From: Conchocele bisecta
Lineage: Eukaryota > Mollusca > Bivalvia > Lucinida > Thyasiridae
Direction: 5' to 3'
Length of the DNA: 64,000 nucleotides
Assembly (NCBI GenBank): GCA_029237695.1
Contig: CM055272.1
Location: forward strand, 12,636,042-12,700,041
Shown: positions 1 to 11,075 of the stretch, piece by piece
Numbering within the stretch: the first letter of the stretch is position 1
Layout: each line of letters starts with the position of its first letter
Program-made: the position numbers and the translations under genes
Notes under the pieces: generated by a model
Seen by the model: only the letters and a program-made list of their open reading frames with translations
Databases searched by the model: none
What the model was told of the DNA's origin: nothing

Positions 1-54
1 CTAGAGGAGAGGACAGACAGGAGGCACAACTCATAACCTGTATAGACGACGACT

Positions 55-1416
55 ATGGAGACCAAACGACAACAGGGAGACAACCAACACACACAGACCC
101 ACATTTTAAACGGCGACAGGAATTTAGAACAAAGCGGAATTAATAGGCCGAGAGATGCAGCATCATGGAGTGTCGGTGACAGAAATCAACGTGGACAGAA
201 TGTGCCTACCTACGAAACACCACAAGCAATAAAGGACATGGAAGCGAAAGTTTCAAACCTGGAAAATGTATTACAATCGGTAACCGCCGAATTAAAAAAC
301 GCAGTTGCGAATTTTACTGTAGCAACGTTGAATCAAAACAGTAACAATTTCTGCCAGACCCGAATTAGACCCCATATGAACCACACTAGACCCGAATATA
401 GCGATGAAAGCGAGACCGAAGAGAATAACGTGCATTTTGCGTCAATTTCATCTACCCGCACACATTGTAGAAAAGTTAACAGTCCCAAATTACCATCCTT
501 TACAGGTAAGGAAGCATGGAATGTATGGTACAACCGATTTGAAGATGTTGCCAATAGACAACAGTGGTCAGATGAGGAAACATTGGATGAGCTACTACCA
601 AGGTTACAGGGGGTAGCTGGTGAATTTGTGTACGGTCAACTGTCCCAAAGGGTTAGGTCTAGTTATCAGTCGTTGTGCAAGGAATTATCAAATCGGTTCA
701 GGGTAGTAGAAACTGCAAAAACATTTTGGATGCGATTTACTAATAGGAATCAACATGAAGGTGAAACGGTTATAGAATATACGGCAGAGTTGAAGAAATT
801 ATATAATAAGGCACATAGCAACAGGGATAACAAGACACGAACGGAAGATTTGCTCAGGCGGTATTAGGATGGGTTACTGGATGAAAAGGCGAGATTTCAT
901 ATATAATTCATAAAAGAGCCAGTTGATATTGATGAGGCTGTGTATTATACAGTATGTTTCCAAGAAACACGACAACGGAAAAATAGACAGTATACAGACA
1001 ATATAAGGGCTACGGAAAGGAGTATAGATAGCTCTGATGATGAAAACACTAGTAGTATGGCAAGGGCCGTACCAGGTAAAAATAAGCACAATGTCATTCA
1101 ACCGGACAGAAATACAGATACAGTTACGGAAACAGACAAATTAGATGCTGAGAAGGTTTTGGAAATTGTCAGGTCCCAGTTAAAGACAAGTTTTCAAAAT
1201 GCACAAAAGCAACAGCATGAACCGAAAGTACCGGTATCATACAATAGGAACGGATATCAAAATAGGTTTTACGGAAGTAATGCACCAAACAGATGTTGTT
1301 TTTATTGCAGGGAAATGGGTCATTATAAGCGTGATTGCCCCACACTACAAAACAACAATATGAACAACAACAACAACAGCCAGAATGGTGGTAGTAATAG
1401 ACAACATTTAAACTAA
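55..1416 (+). pseudogene. gag: gag polyprotein of gypsy element, two in-frame stops
   Basis: The ATG at 55 opens a frame that runs to TAA at 1,414-1,416, interrupted by TAG at 865-867 and TAA at 904-906, both in the same frame. About 450 codons in total. The middle part (around 480-860) has the aromatic-rich pattern of a gag capsid domain (WNVWYNRFEDVANRQQWSD). A single CCHC zinc knuckle, CCFYCREMGHYKRDC (C-x2-C-x4-H-x4-C), lies near 1,293-1,337, followed by an Asn-rich tail. The knuckle would bind the element's RNA in virus-like particles in the cytoplasm. An intact copy would be the structural protein; this one is truncated by the first stop. Confidence 0.9.
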
Positions 1417-1499
1417 CAAGGACAAACCTTAGAGATCGGGGACATGTCCATGAGAACAAGGGTCTCAGTGAAAATCTGAGTACAGAAGGAAATGAAACA

Positions 1500-2308
1500 A
1501 TTAAATTACCTATACGTAGGGGATTTCAATTTTCAGATACAGTTTATATACATGGATCAGTACAGGGAATCGAAACACAATTTGTGTTAGACACAGGGGG
1601 CGAGAAAGCAGTTATTTCTGACAGAATGTTCATGCAGGAGGCGGAGAATTAAAGGATACAGGAAAATGTCATATTGAGATAATATTGGGGACAGTCAAAT
1701 TGAAAAGCGATGTTGTAATAGCGGATATAAAGGATGACGCATTATTGGGTATGGACATACTTAATGGCCGAGGGAAAGCGGCAGACATAATTTTGAGTGA
1801 AAACAGAATAATCCTAAATGGACAGGAAATAAAATGTGATTGTCAGAAGTCGAACACTGTTAGATATGTCCATGCGGCTGACCATTATGAAATCCCAGGT
1901 CTGACAGAGCAGAGTATTGATGTATTCATAAAATGTACATAATATGATGATCGATTAACAACCAATACAGTGTTAATAGAGCCATACAACAATTTTAAGC
2001 AGAATTTCCCACTTGTAATGGCGGCAAGCTTGGCTGATATTAATGGGGCACCGACAGCAAAAGTGCGAGAATTTAACCCGTTTAGAACTACAGCTTCGAT
2101 TAATCAGGATACACACATTGGAGATGCAGAGTTTGTTATGGATAATAATATAACAGTAGCGGACTGTGAGAATGAGGACGAAATATCTAATTTCACAGAT
2201 GCCCGAAGACTGACATTGGTTAACAGTATGTATAGCATAGTAACACGACAAGCAGGTTTCACGAAAACAACAAATCAACAAAATACAAATGTAACAGGAA
2301 CGGAGTAA
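1500..2308 (+). pseudogene. pol: pol N-terminal part: aspartic protease and linker
   Basis: A retropepsin active-site motif, FVLDTGGEKAVIS, is readable near 1,576-1,614. The usual motif is LD(T/S)GA, so the residue after Gly is changed. The frame breaks near 1,640; a second open segment (1,685-1,942) contains DALLGMDIL, which resembles the retropepsin C-terminal flap/ILG region. A further segment at 1,970-2,308 shows no recognisable domain and is probably the protease-RT linker. At least two frameshifts separate the pieces. The protease would cleave gag-pol; here it cannot be expressed intact. Confidence 0.8.
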
Positions 2309-2329
2309 AATGGAAAGATACCGGATTAT

Positions 2330-3808
2330 TTGATGTCATTATATACACAATCTTGTATAAACAAAACTGAGAACGAAAAGCGGGAATTAGCAAATATGTT
2401 GTCAGAGTATCAAGATATATTTTCCAGAAATGATACCGATTTAGGCAGAACAGACATTGCCGAGCACGTCATTGACACTGGTGATTCAAAACCTCTGAAA
2501 CAGCCGTTTCGTCGGGTTCCATTAGCATATGCAGATGAGGAGAAAAAGGCAATTGACAAGATGCTGGGCCAAGGTGTTATTCGTCCTTCAAACATCACAT
2601 GGGCAAGTGCAATATTATTAACAAAGAAAAAAGATGGTACTTTTAGACCATGTATTGATTACATACGGGTAAATAAGGTTATAAAATATGACGCCTTCCC
2701 AATCCCAAAAGTAGATGAATGTATTGACTCGGTAGAAGGCGCAACATCATTTAGTACGCTCGATTTACTATCATCAAGTCCCTGTTTGTGAAAATGATAT
2801 ACCCAAGACAGCATTCTGTACAAAATATGGACTGTATGAATTTTTAATTACACCGTTTGGCATGAAAAACAGCGGCGCAACATTCCAAAGAACAATGGAA
2901 ATGGCGTTACAAAGTCTTCAATGTTACATCTGTATTATAAATATTGATGATATAATAGTATTCGCCAGGTCATTTAGCGAGCATATAGAACGACTCAAAA
3001 CAATATTCACACGTTTCCGCGAAGCAGGTCTAAAATTGAAACCGAAGAAATGTGAATTGTTAAAAGAGGAAGTCACGTTCCTTGGATCCAGAGTGAGCGC
3101 CAAGGGAGTACGACCAGATCCAAACAATATTGCGAAAATCGTGAATTGGCCCGTCCCCAAAAATGCAACAGAAGTCAGATAATTTTTAGGTTTATGTTCA
3201 TACTACAGGAAATATGTCAGAAATTTCAGTAGTATTGCAAAACCTATACATGATTTGACTAAGAACGACAGCAATTTAGTATGGACAGATCAATGTCAGA
3301 TAGCATTCACTAGACTGAAAGAGGCTCTAATAAGTCCTGACATAATGGCACTTCCTAACAACACGGGTGAGTTCGTACTAGATGCTGATGCATGTAATTT
3401 TGGAATCGGTGCAGTTCTCAATCAAATACATGATGGACATGAGAAGGTTATAGCGTATGCAAGTAGGTCACTGAATAAGGCCGAGAGAAATTATTGTGTC
3501 ACCGAAAGAGAACTACTCGCAATACGATACTTCACAGAGTACTTCAGACATTATCTACTTGGCAGGAAATTTCACATACTATCTGATCACTTAGCATTGA
3601 AGTTCATGTTTAGTTTCAAGGCATCAAAAGGATGAACGGCTAGATGGCTTGAATTTCTGTCAAAGTATGATTTCACGATTGAGCACAGAAAGGGATTGCA
3701 GCATGGTAATAGTGACGGAATGTATACGTATCCAAACTCAGAGGATTGCAAATGTGATGATACGGGAGAGGAAATAGCGTTGAAATGTGGCCCATGCGAA
3801 ATTGTCTG
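2330..3808 (+). pseudogene. pol: pol: reverse transcriptase and RNase H domains
   Basis: The RT part contains RPCIDYIRVNKV, FGMKNSGATFQRTM and the catalytic-box equivalent NIDDIIVF. The two aspartates are present but the residue normally Tyr or Phe is Asn. RNase H follows, with VLDADACNFGIGAVL (first catalytic Asp), TERELLAI (Glu) and HILSDHLAL (Asp). Breaks: a frameshift around 2,760-2,790 just after the first RT Asp motif, TAA at 3,180-3,182, and TGA at 3,633-3,635. The pieces from 2,862 onward share one frame. Role in an intact element: cDNA synthesis and RNA degradation inside particles. Family assignment is secure; activity is excluded by the breaks. Confidence 0.93.
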
Positions 3809-3977
3809 AAGAGAGCAGAACAAATGGAGTCAACCATAATGTATCAGAAACATGCAGATCATGTTGGTCGAAAGAAAGAAAATATACAAACCAGGACGGT
3901 ACATATACATGAACCAAACACACACAAACATGAAACGGGAACAATGACAAGAATGAAATCATTATTACTTGTAATAC

Positions 3978-4669
3978 ATGTACTATACAAACACGAAAGT
4001 GAAACAAGTGTTACATACGCTTGGTGACATAGCAGGAAGCTATGGTAATTGTAAAGTAAAGGAAAAAGTAGTAAGACTACTTGATGCAGTAGCAGTGTAC
4101 TATGGTAGATACTGGAACACGATAAAGTATGCAGTGTTTGGGACACTGGGTCTAATAGCAGGATGCTATGGTCAAAGATACATGGTGGAAAATGCAGTGT
4201 TTGGAATACTGGTGCATATCGGTTGGAGATATGCGGATATTTGCACAGTTAAATATACAGTGGTTGTAGCACTGGTTTGCAAAGCTTGGAGCTATGGTTG
4301 TATACATAAGGGGCAAACCATAGTGTTTGGGACACTGGATGATATTGGAAAATGGTATTGGAATCATAGGAACTATGTAAGGATACCGCGTAGGTCTATC
4401 AGTACGGATGGAGAAAACTTTATGGACAATTGGGTACCATGGGCTAACGGATATAGTATACAAGAAATTCAGAAAATGCAACAGTCGGATCAAGATATAG
4501 GAAAGATATGCAAATGGAAACAAGAAGGAAATTTGCCGTCAAATGAGTTGTTAACTACATCAAGTAGGGCAGTAAGACATTATGCACTGTGTTGGGAGGC
4601 ACTGGTAGGGGACACTGTTCCGGAAATATGCCAAAAGGAATGGAACAGGTTCATTTTTACAGATGGTAG
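3978..4669 (+). pseudogene. pol: pol tether between RNase H and integrase, with 21-residue repeats
   Basis: This segment is in the same frame as the RNase H part and is open for more than 230 codons. It links RNase H to integrase, a region that is normally a short, variable tether. The first two-thirds is a tandem array of 21-residue units (see 4,005-4,382). The end has the usual pre-integrase look (EIQKMQQSDQDIGKICKWKQ). It is cut at 4,670 by a TA-flanked MITE, and the integrase zinc-binding domain resumes immediately after the insertion. Function of the repeats is unknown. Confidence 0.7.
4005..4382 (+). repeat. Six tandem 63-bp (21-codon) repeats inside gypsy pol
   Basis: Anchor words such as GCAGTGTTTGGGACACTGG recur at 4,131, 4,194, 4,257 and 4,320, exactly 63 bp apart. 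More diverged units start at 4,005 and 4,068. Each unit encodes 21 residues with hydrophobic starts (for example AVFGTLGLIAGCYG and AVFGILVHIGWRYA) and an aromatic residue near position 12-13. The exact multiple of three, with no indels between units, points to past selection on protein length. Confidence 0.85.
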
Positions 4670-4671
4670 TA

Positions 4672-5045
4672 CAGTCGAACCTCCCCGAACGGCCACCTCT
4701 CTACAACAGCCACCTCTCTGTAACAGCCGCTATTTTATATCCCAAATGGATGATTTCATCTATATCTAACCCTTACACTGCTGAGTATGAACATTGTCGT
4801 TTCATGTTGATTTTGCATTCTTTCTCAATAAAAACATGTTTTGACAGTCCATTGGACAGTCCATTGGAAATGATTCTAAAATGCTGTCAAAACATGTTTT
4901 TATTGAGAATTATTGAAGAAAATAAATAAACATCAGACGATACAATTGTATTCAGCATTAACCTCCCTACAACACAACAGCCACCTCTCTATAACAGCCA
5001 ATTTTGCCTCTTCCCATGGGTGGCTGTTGTAGAGAGGTTGCACTG
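4672..5045. mobile_element. Pogo-like MITE inserted in gypsy pol, TA target duplication
   Basis: The 374-bp insert begins CAGTCGAACCTCCCC and ends GTAGAGAGGTTGCACTG, which are imperfect inverted repeats of the pogo/Tigger type (CAGTGNAACCTCTC). TA flanks both sides (4,670-4,671 and 5,046-5,047). Inside is a second long inverted repeat around TCAATAAAAACATGTTTTGA (about 4,825-4,910). It has no coding capacity and needs a transposase in trans. It separates the gypsy tether from integrase, so it landed after that copy arrived. Confidence 0.88.
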
Positions 5046-5047
5046 TA

Positions 5048-6111
5048 CCTATGAGTTTAAGAGATGATGTAATGCATCAGCTGCATAACAATTTACTATC
5101 AGGTCATCTTGGTCAAAAGAAAATACGGGAGAAGGTTCTCCAGAAATATTATTGGTTTGGAGTCAGGGAAGACATACATCTATGGATATTACAATGTGAG
5201 AACTGTGGTGCAAATAAAACACCAGCACCACTATGTCAGATTGAAAGTGGAGCGACATTAGACAAGTTATGTACATATCTGTTAGGACCATTTCCTATGA
5301 CACCACGGGAAAATAAATACATCTTAGTCGTCACAGATCACTTTACAAAAAGGGTGGAGATATTTGCAGTACCTGACCAAAGCGCGGAAACTACAGCTAG
5401 AGTAATGCTGAACGAAGTAATTGCACGCTATGGAACACCACTCAGCATCTGCAGTGATAAAGGGCGAATTATGAGAGCAAAATATTTGCAGAGTTATGCA
5501 GAATGTTAGAAATACGGAAAACAAGGACAACAACAAGAAATCCAAAGGGCAATGGACAGGCAGAAAGGTTTATGAAGACATTAACCCGCATGATACTTGC
5601 ATACCTGAAAACAGAACAAACAGATTGGAAAATGAATTTGGGATGTTTAGCAGCTGCATATAGATCTACACCTAATGAGAGTACAAAACTAACACCAAAT
5701 CTACTAATGTTAGGTAGGAAGGTTCGATTGCCAGCCGAAAAAATTGTACTAAAGGGCAAGATGCAAAAAGCTCATAGGATTGGTAGAGACAACATGAACT
5801 GTAAAGCGAAATGACAAAAAGAAGCGTACAATACAAAACAGTCATTCACCAAGTACGAGAAAGGTGACATCGTATGGTATTTACAAAACACACCGAAAGA
5901 CGACAAATGCCCGAAATTACAAATGCCATATGCGGGACCATTTTTGTTGACGGAAAAAAATGTACAATCAAAACTACAGGGTACTGTTCAGCAAAAATAG
6001 AAATCAGAAGTTGTCCACCATGACAAATTGAAAAAGTATACAGGCACTACACCTCCAAAATGGATTATGAAATTAAAAACCGCGCCTGATTCCGCGTTAA
6101 TTGTATACTAA
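5048..6111 (+). pseudogene. pol: gypsy integrase, broken, first catalytic Asp replaced
   Basis: An H2C2 zinc-binding domain is readable at the start (HQLHNNLLSGHLG...CENCG). In the catalytic core the expected DxxGP motif reads YLLGPFP, so the first acidic residue is Tyr. The second Asp (CSDKGR) is present, and the Glu in GNGQAERF lies in another frame after a shift near 5,505. TGA at 5,812-5,814 and TAG at 5,998-6,000 interrupt the C-terminal domain, whose GPFLLTEK motif resembles the small DNA-binding fold that follows the core. The final stop is TAA at 6,109-6,111. The intact enzyme would join cDNA to the genome in the nucleus. Confidence 0.9.
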
Positions 6112-6538
6112 TTGCAGCTGTGTTATATCCTAAATAAAAATAATATATGTTTTATTGATATAAATTGTATGTACTGTGTAATATAAATGTGATGAATGAT
6201 GTACTACACTGTGATGAAAGTCTTTAAACGAGTCTACACCATGAGTATGCATACAAGTCGAGGAATGAAGCTGCAATGATATGTCGACTGATGTAGCTAT
6301 ATTCTATTGACCGACTGATAATCAATATTTACACTTTGTTCAATTCGATTGGCGTGATTGGAAACATCTGAGAATTGACAGTCAGAATAATGCAAGTCTG
6401 CGTGTGATGATTACACTGATATTAATGGAAGTATACCACATCACTACACAAAACGTCTGTCAAAATCTAAATTAGTCGTCATAATTTGATATAAAACTAC
6501 ATGTGACTCAGACATATCTTACACACTGTATTTACAGA
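6112..6538. other. Non-coding spacer between pol and third ORF
   Basis: AT-rich; I see no ORF, repeat or clear splice or promoter signal. A subgenomic or spliced message for the next ORF would have to use this stretch. Confidence 0.5.
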
Positions 6539-7545
6539 ATGTCCTCGGTACATCGCAACACACGCCCGATCAGAAGAGAAGTCGTCCAACCATGAAACAA
6601 CCGAGGGCGGGTGTACAGGTGCTTGCGATGCGATGGAAGTTCTAAATACGAGGGCGAGAAAAGTAAAGTTGTGAAACATATCTACAGGAAACATGTGGCC
6701 TTGGATAGAGTTCCTTTCTACTGTAATATATGCAAGTTTGTGACCACTACACAGACGGAACTCGAGAAATATATGGACGTTACAGTATTTCCTACACATG
6801 CTGTCACAGTAAACGCCATGCTATCCAGTGGACAAGTGGCGAGTGAAAACGACAGTTTATTACAGAACATCGTTTTCACGTGATCGGGGAAGCTGATATG
6901 CTCCGGCTAAGCCGCGATGAGTCAAACGTGATTTTCAAAGGCAGACAACAAAAGAGTGGAGCAGCGTCAGAGACCAATGACATACTGAGAACTGTCATGA
7001 TGACAGCAAAAATCCCAGTCATCGAGAAATCTCTAAAATCACCATCTGTGGCCACAGAAAATATCCTTTCGGAGCTGCTGGGGGATACTACAGTGTCACA
7101 AACACCTATAGTAGTGAACAATATATCAAATATGTGGGCGCCGATGAAGAAGATTGATACCAACGTGGAAAAATCAGTGGCTTCATCATCAGATTCTTCA
7201 TCTAGTTCTAACTCAAAATAATCATCATCTTCCATGAAAAGAGAAAATAAGTTGGAAAAAGAGGTGGTCGAGTTGACAAAGGCAACACAGACGATGTCGA
7301 TGGAGAGTTTAATAGAGGAGGTGAACGGCATGAGAAAGGAGATGACGGCAATGCGAGAGGAAAGGAGACAGAAGAATGACAGCATGAGCGACAGGAGGAG
7401 AGGGGAGAAAGAAAACGAGAATGACAGAAAGCGATTGAACGAGAACGACGGAGATAGGAGGAGATACGAGGAGGCAGAAAGAAGAAGGAGCGATGGAAGA
7501 AGGGACAGATATGCGCCATATGGAAGGCCACATTTTAGGTTTTAA
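6539..7545 (+). pseudogene. Third ORF of the gypsy element: C2H2-like zinc finger plus coiled coil
   Basis: An ATG at 6,539 opens a frame with TGA at 6,593-6,595. It then encodes YRCLRCDGSSKY...KHIYRKH and FYCNICKFVTTTQTELEKY, two C2H2-like finger patterns. The second finger's distal histidines are poorly conserved. A frameshift near 6,880 leads to a Ser-rich segment, TAA at 7,219-7,221, then a strongly charged coiled-coil region (LEKEVVELTKATQTM, then Arg/Glu-rich) ending GRPHFRF and TAA at 7,543-7,545. The position, after integrase and before the polypurine tract, is where errantiviruses carry env. I see no signal peptide, membrane span or furin-like site, so env is unlikely. Function unknown; a nucleic-acid-binding accessory protein is my inference. 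Confidence 0.65.
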
Positions 7546-7958
7546 GTTAAAATAAGGTATAGGAATAACAACTCAGTTTGATGTTTCAGTTGCACGTGTT
7601 TCTATTTGTGCTGAGTTTGCCAACCAATACGACATTGTATTGGTTATCATTGATGTAATTCGATAAACATATAATCTATCGGCATATGGCAATAGAAGCA
7701 TAAGCAACCAAGTGTCAATCCATGTCTGAGCATAGATAGTAGATAAAGAAAATGTACATAGTCATATCATATTGGACATACATGTGAAGGTTTCCGGTAC
7801 CCGCGTGGTTTATTACTGTTGATCTTTTGCTTGTCCATCATACTACAATATGATTGACGATCAAAGTATCAATAGTTTCAATATCAAACTGTCGCGCGAG
7901 CATGAAGTCTTCACATTGATTGTCATATTTATATTTATCATAAATTGTGTGAGGACAC

Positions 7959-8320
7959 AAAAAGATAAGGTGGGGGGTAATGTAGCACTATGATGTTTAT
8001 GCGATTATGGGACTATTTTATTGGTGAAATATTGGTAATTATTTCAGAATAACATTTGTTCTGCATTATTTATCAACTTTTCATATCATGACGTCTTATG
8101 AGAATGTAATAGTATTACCATCCATAATAATTCATAGAGGCTGACATTTCAAGTTATATTTGTTATCGAACCCGAAGCACATTTGTTGTCGTTGTTCCGA
8201 GGCACGAAAACCCATGACAATCATAGTTTTACGCTAACTATTGCGAATGTTTTGGATAACATTAATGTTACTGTTGATTAAGACATGTCAAGATTACCTG
8301 TTCATCCTATGTCAAAAGAT
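7959..8320 (+). repeat. Polypurine tract and start of 3' LTR (truncated)
   Basis: AAAAGATAAGGTGGGGGGTAA (7,959-7,979) is a polypurine tract, where plus-strand DNA synthesis would start. It is followed directly by TGTAGCACTATG, a TG-start typical of LTRs. About 340 bp follow before the sequence becomes a non-LTR retrotransposon fragment near 8,321. The other LTR is outside the window, so the LTR end cannot be fixed. The 7,546-7,958 stretch upstream is AT-rich 3' leader with no other feature seen. Confidence 0.7.
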
Positions 8321-9085
8321 AAGTGAAGTAACATAGAAGTGTTTGCATCAAATATCTGTAAAGTCGATACAGTCCAGTAGGATGCGTTGCACGGTAAATT
8401 TGCTGTGGCATGGAATACACCATGGACGCGGCGCATCTTTGAGCAACATACGAATGCGTTAGTCGTGTATGTCCAATCAACTAAGGACAACTTCATCCCG
8501 GCGAACATGTCTGTAGCCAGGAGCCCATTCGCCCAAAGTCCGTTTCACACCATGACGTTTGTTATCTATGAGCAGATCCCACTGGGTCTGCATTGTATCA
8601 GAGTTGAATGAGTTAATTGACGATTTAAAATCATGATAGCAAACAGGAAAATTAGAAGTCGATAGGTCCAGGGCGGCCTTGGCAGCAATATCTGCCCTGT
8701 AATTGCCCTCGATACCAGTCTGGCTGGGGAGCCAACAAAAAACAATGTCCTTGCCAGACGAAATTAAAAGATGGTGTAGCTCAATAATTTGGCGGATAAG
8801 TGGATGCTCAAGCTTCATGTTGTACAAAGCTTGTAGTGAAGATAATGAATCAGAAAATAAAATTAATTTCTTTCTCAAAATCAAGGGCGAGTAAAATTGC
8901 CCTCAATTCTGCCGACAATATCGAAGATTTATCTGGGAGTCTGGAGTGAAGATCTCCCTTGGGGACAGCTGCAGCAGCAGCTACTCGGTCCCCGTCCTTT
9001 GAGCAATCAGTGAAAAGCGGAGCGTTTGTATTGTATCTGTCTATAACTTCAAGAAAAAGGAGAGAAGTCATCCGTCCAGTGGAAC
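8321..9085 (-). mobile_element. Non-LTR retrotransposon fragment A1 (RNase H and C-terminal zinc motif)
   Basis: Minus-strand reading gives FTDCSKDGDRVAAAAAV, AELRAILLAL, ILFSDSLSSLQAL and CWLPSQTGIEGNYRAD. These are the four acidic positions of an RNase H domain, with Gln in place of the usual His before TG. The downstream part LGEWAPGYRHVRRDEVVLS belongs to the C-terminal region that in sister copies holds a C...H..L..C motif. RNase H after RT is known from I/R1/LOA-type non-LTR elements. Several frameshifts make it a pseudogene. Confidence 0.85.
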
Positions 9086-10205
9086 TCTAGTTATTGCATG
9101 GACGCGGCTTAGCTTTCAGCATATACGAATGCTTAGTCGTGTATGTCCAATGCGTAACCGACTAAGGTCAACTTCATTCCGGCGTACATCTCTGTAGCCA
9201 GGCGTCCATTCGCCCAAAGTCGGTTTCACAGCATGACGTTTATTAATTACCTGTGAGCAGGTCCCACCGGGTCTGCATTGTCCTTCATAATCCCATACTT
9301 CCACGCCGTGTCATATGCCTTTTCTAGGTAGAAAAGTACAGCAACTATATGCTCATTCTTAACAAAACCGTTTCGAATGATTGATTCGAGTCCAACCAGA
9401 TTATCGATAGAGCTTCTCTGGCGACGAAATCCCGACTGATATTCAGATATCAGTACATTCGAGTCCAAGAACCAGACAAGCCTGTCATTAATCATTCGTT
9501 CCATGGTTTACAGACGCATATAGTAAGTGCAATGGGATGGTAACTGAATGGGTCGGTGCGATAATTGCCCGGTTTGGGAACAGGTATGATTGTAGTTTCA
9601 CGCCATGAAGGCGAGGCAGGAAGACGCCTTGTTCCCAAATGGTATTAAATAATTCAAGGAGGCTATCTAAAGAGTGTTCATGTAACGCTGCAGCAGTTGG
9701 TAGTGAATATCATCAGGGCCCGCTGATGTATCAGTGCTTTCTCGAGGGAAGCTGCTAATTCCCTCATAGAGAAAGAAGCGTTGCAATGTTCTGAATTGTC
9801 CGAATTGAAATTGAGTTTTGTTTTCTCTTGTTCACATTTCACCTTCAATAACTCCTCTGTGTAATTATTCGATGAGAAGTTCTTGGAAGTCTGCTAAAGA
9901 GTTTGCAATATCATCTTTGGAAGAGACTTGTTGTCCTGCTTTGTTGAGGTGATTGATTGAAGTCGTCTTAGCTTCGCCGTTTATCTTACAAATCATGTAT
10001 CATATTGTTTTCATTTTTGATCGAGAGTTCAACTTGGGGACAAAATATCTCTTGCTAGATTTGATAGTGCGTCTATCTTTCGCACTAAACATTCTATGAG
10101 CATTTTAATTTTCTGGTGTTGCTAGTTTATTGATTTGACGTATAGACTGCTTACGAGCAGTCATTGCTTCTTTGCATTCTTCGTCATACCATGGTTTATT
10201 GACAC
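9086..10205 (-). mobile_element. Non-LTR retrotransposon fragment A2 (C-terminal piece fused to RT)
   Basis: 9,098-9,282 repeats the C-terminal region of the same family (LGEWTPGYRDVRRNEVDLS). At about 9,283 it is joined directly to the RT domain, which reads upward to 10,205: SEYQSGFRRQRSSIDNL and FYLEKAYDTAWKYGI (catalytic Asp region; FDxxKAFDT-like), then IPVPKPGNYRTDP near 9,560. Before that come the RT N-terminal basic region and a WYDEECKEAM motif near 10,160-10,190. The RT core, thumb and RNase H between the two parts are missing, so the copy has a large internal deletion. The left junction carries a scrap (9,075-9,095) matching the repeat at 25,490. Confidence 0.82.
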
Positions 10206-10605
10206 GCTTTAGCTTTGCCGAGGTTGTGTTTTCAATATCGTTTTAAAGGGAAATATAGTGTTCAAGTGGATCTTCCGCATCTCGAAAACGGTCAAAATCT
10301 AGTTCAAACATGCACATACATGTATAACGAAATGTCTCCCAATCTTGTCAGTAATAAGACACATAGGTCGTCACCAACTTGCCACGTAAAGTCCAAATAC
10401 AGAGAGGAATATGAACCGGTTGCGGGATGTAAATATGTACTAAGTTACAAAATACGCCAGTCGAAGATGGGCCAGTCAGCGAAGATGCAGAAATGTGAAG
10501 CTGTCACCAAGGCAATAAACATTAATGACAATTTGAAACTCTATAGCATTATTTCTTCTTCTCGTTGTGCTAAACATGTATATTAATTTAGGTAGAGATG
10601 TGCAA

Positions 10606-10990
10606 AGTAGAAATCGTATAGAATTGGATACACAAATGTAGAACAAATGGCTAAGTTAAAAAGGTGATATTTTTGTTGAAAAACATTCTTTCGGCATAAA
10701 AACACCAATATGCACATCTTCAATATGTGTAGAAGACGTGTGTATAGTTTCCGATCGAATGGCAGAACCGGTTCACAGGAGTTGTGTACACAAACTCTGT
10801 ACCCTATATAGAATTGTATACAAAAATGTAGAAAAATGGCTAAGTTAAAAAGGTGATATATTTGTTAAAACATATTTTTTCGGCATAAAAACACCAAGGT
10901 GCACATCTTCAATATGTGTAGAAGACTTATGTATAGTTTCAGATCGATCGACATAACGGTTTCAGAGGAGTTGTGTACACACACAAACTA
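10606..10990. repeat. Two tandem ~195-bp repeat units
   Basis: Units starting near 10,610 and 10,808 share GGCTAAGTTAAAAAGGTGAT, CGGCATAAAAACACCAA and TCTTCAATATGTGTAGAAGAC at matching spacing and differ by scattered substitutions. No coding potential is seen. An upstream open stretch (10,215-10,586) resembles no family I know and is probably chance. Confidence 0.75.
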
Positions 10991-11075
10991 TGCAGTGATT
11001 CTGTCCGCCGCCCGCCCGCCCCGCGGTAAAATATAATACGTACCGTTTTTTTTAAAAACGGGCGTATAAAAAAGC
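10985..11075. repeat. GC-rich run followed by CCGTTTTT...AAAACGGGCG hairpin
   Basis: GCCGCCCGCCCGCCCCGCGG is followed by an A/T stretch and a short hairpin (ACCGTTTTTTTTAAAAACGGGCG-like). The same arrangement recurs at 25,530-25,612, so this is the terminal part of a dispersed repeat. 11,076-11,552 beyond it is unremarkable AT-rich DNA. Confidence 0.6.

Larger units (their letters stand above)
1..8320 (+). mobile_element. Ty3/gypsy LTR retrotransposon, decayed, 5' LTR outside window
   Basis: Gag, protease, reverse transcriptase, RNase H and integrase domains occur in Ty3/gypsy order on the plus strand. A third ORF follows, then a purine-rich tract at about 7,959-7,978 and a TGTAGC start of a presumed 3' LTR. 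The RT-RNase H-integrase order (integrase last) separates it from Ty1/copia. Every ORF carries stop codons or frameshifts, and a 374-bp MITE sits inside pol, so the copy is inactive. The left LTR and primer-binding site lie upstream of base 1. The right LTR appears cut short near 8,320, where a non-LTR retrotransposon fragment begins. The element is seen directly; assignment to a gypsy sublineage is not attempted. Confidence 0.92.

Noticed and set aside
6539..7545. Envelope gene of an errantivirus-like element
   Set aside because: No signal peptide, membrane-spanning segment or cleavage site; fingers and coiled coil instead.
10215..10586. 123-codon open frame on the plus strand
   Set aside because: No recognisable motif; it starts at the truncated end of a retrotransposon fragment and runs into a tandem repeat; composition is not coding-like.
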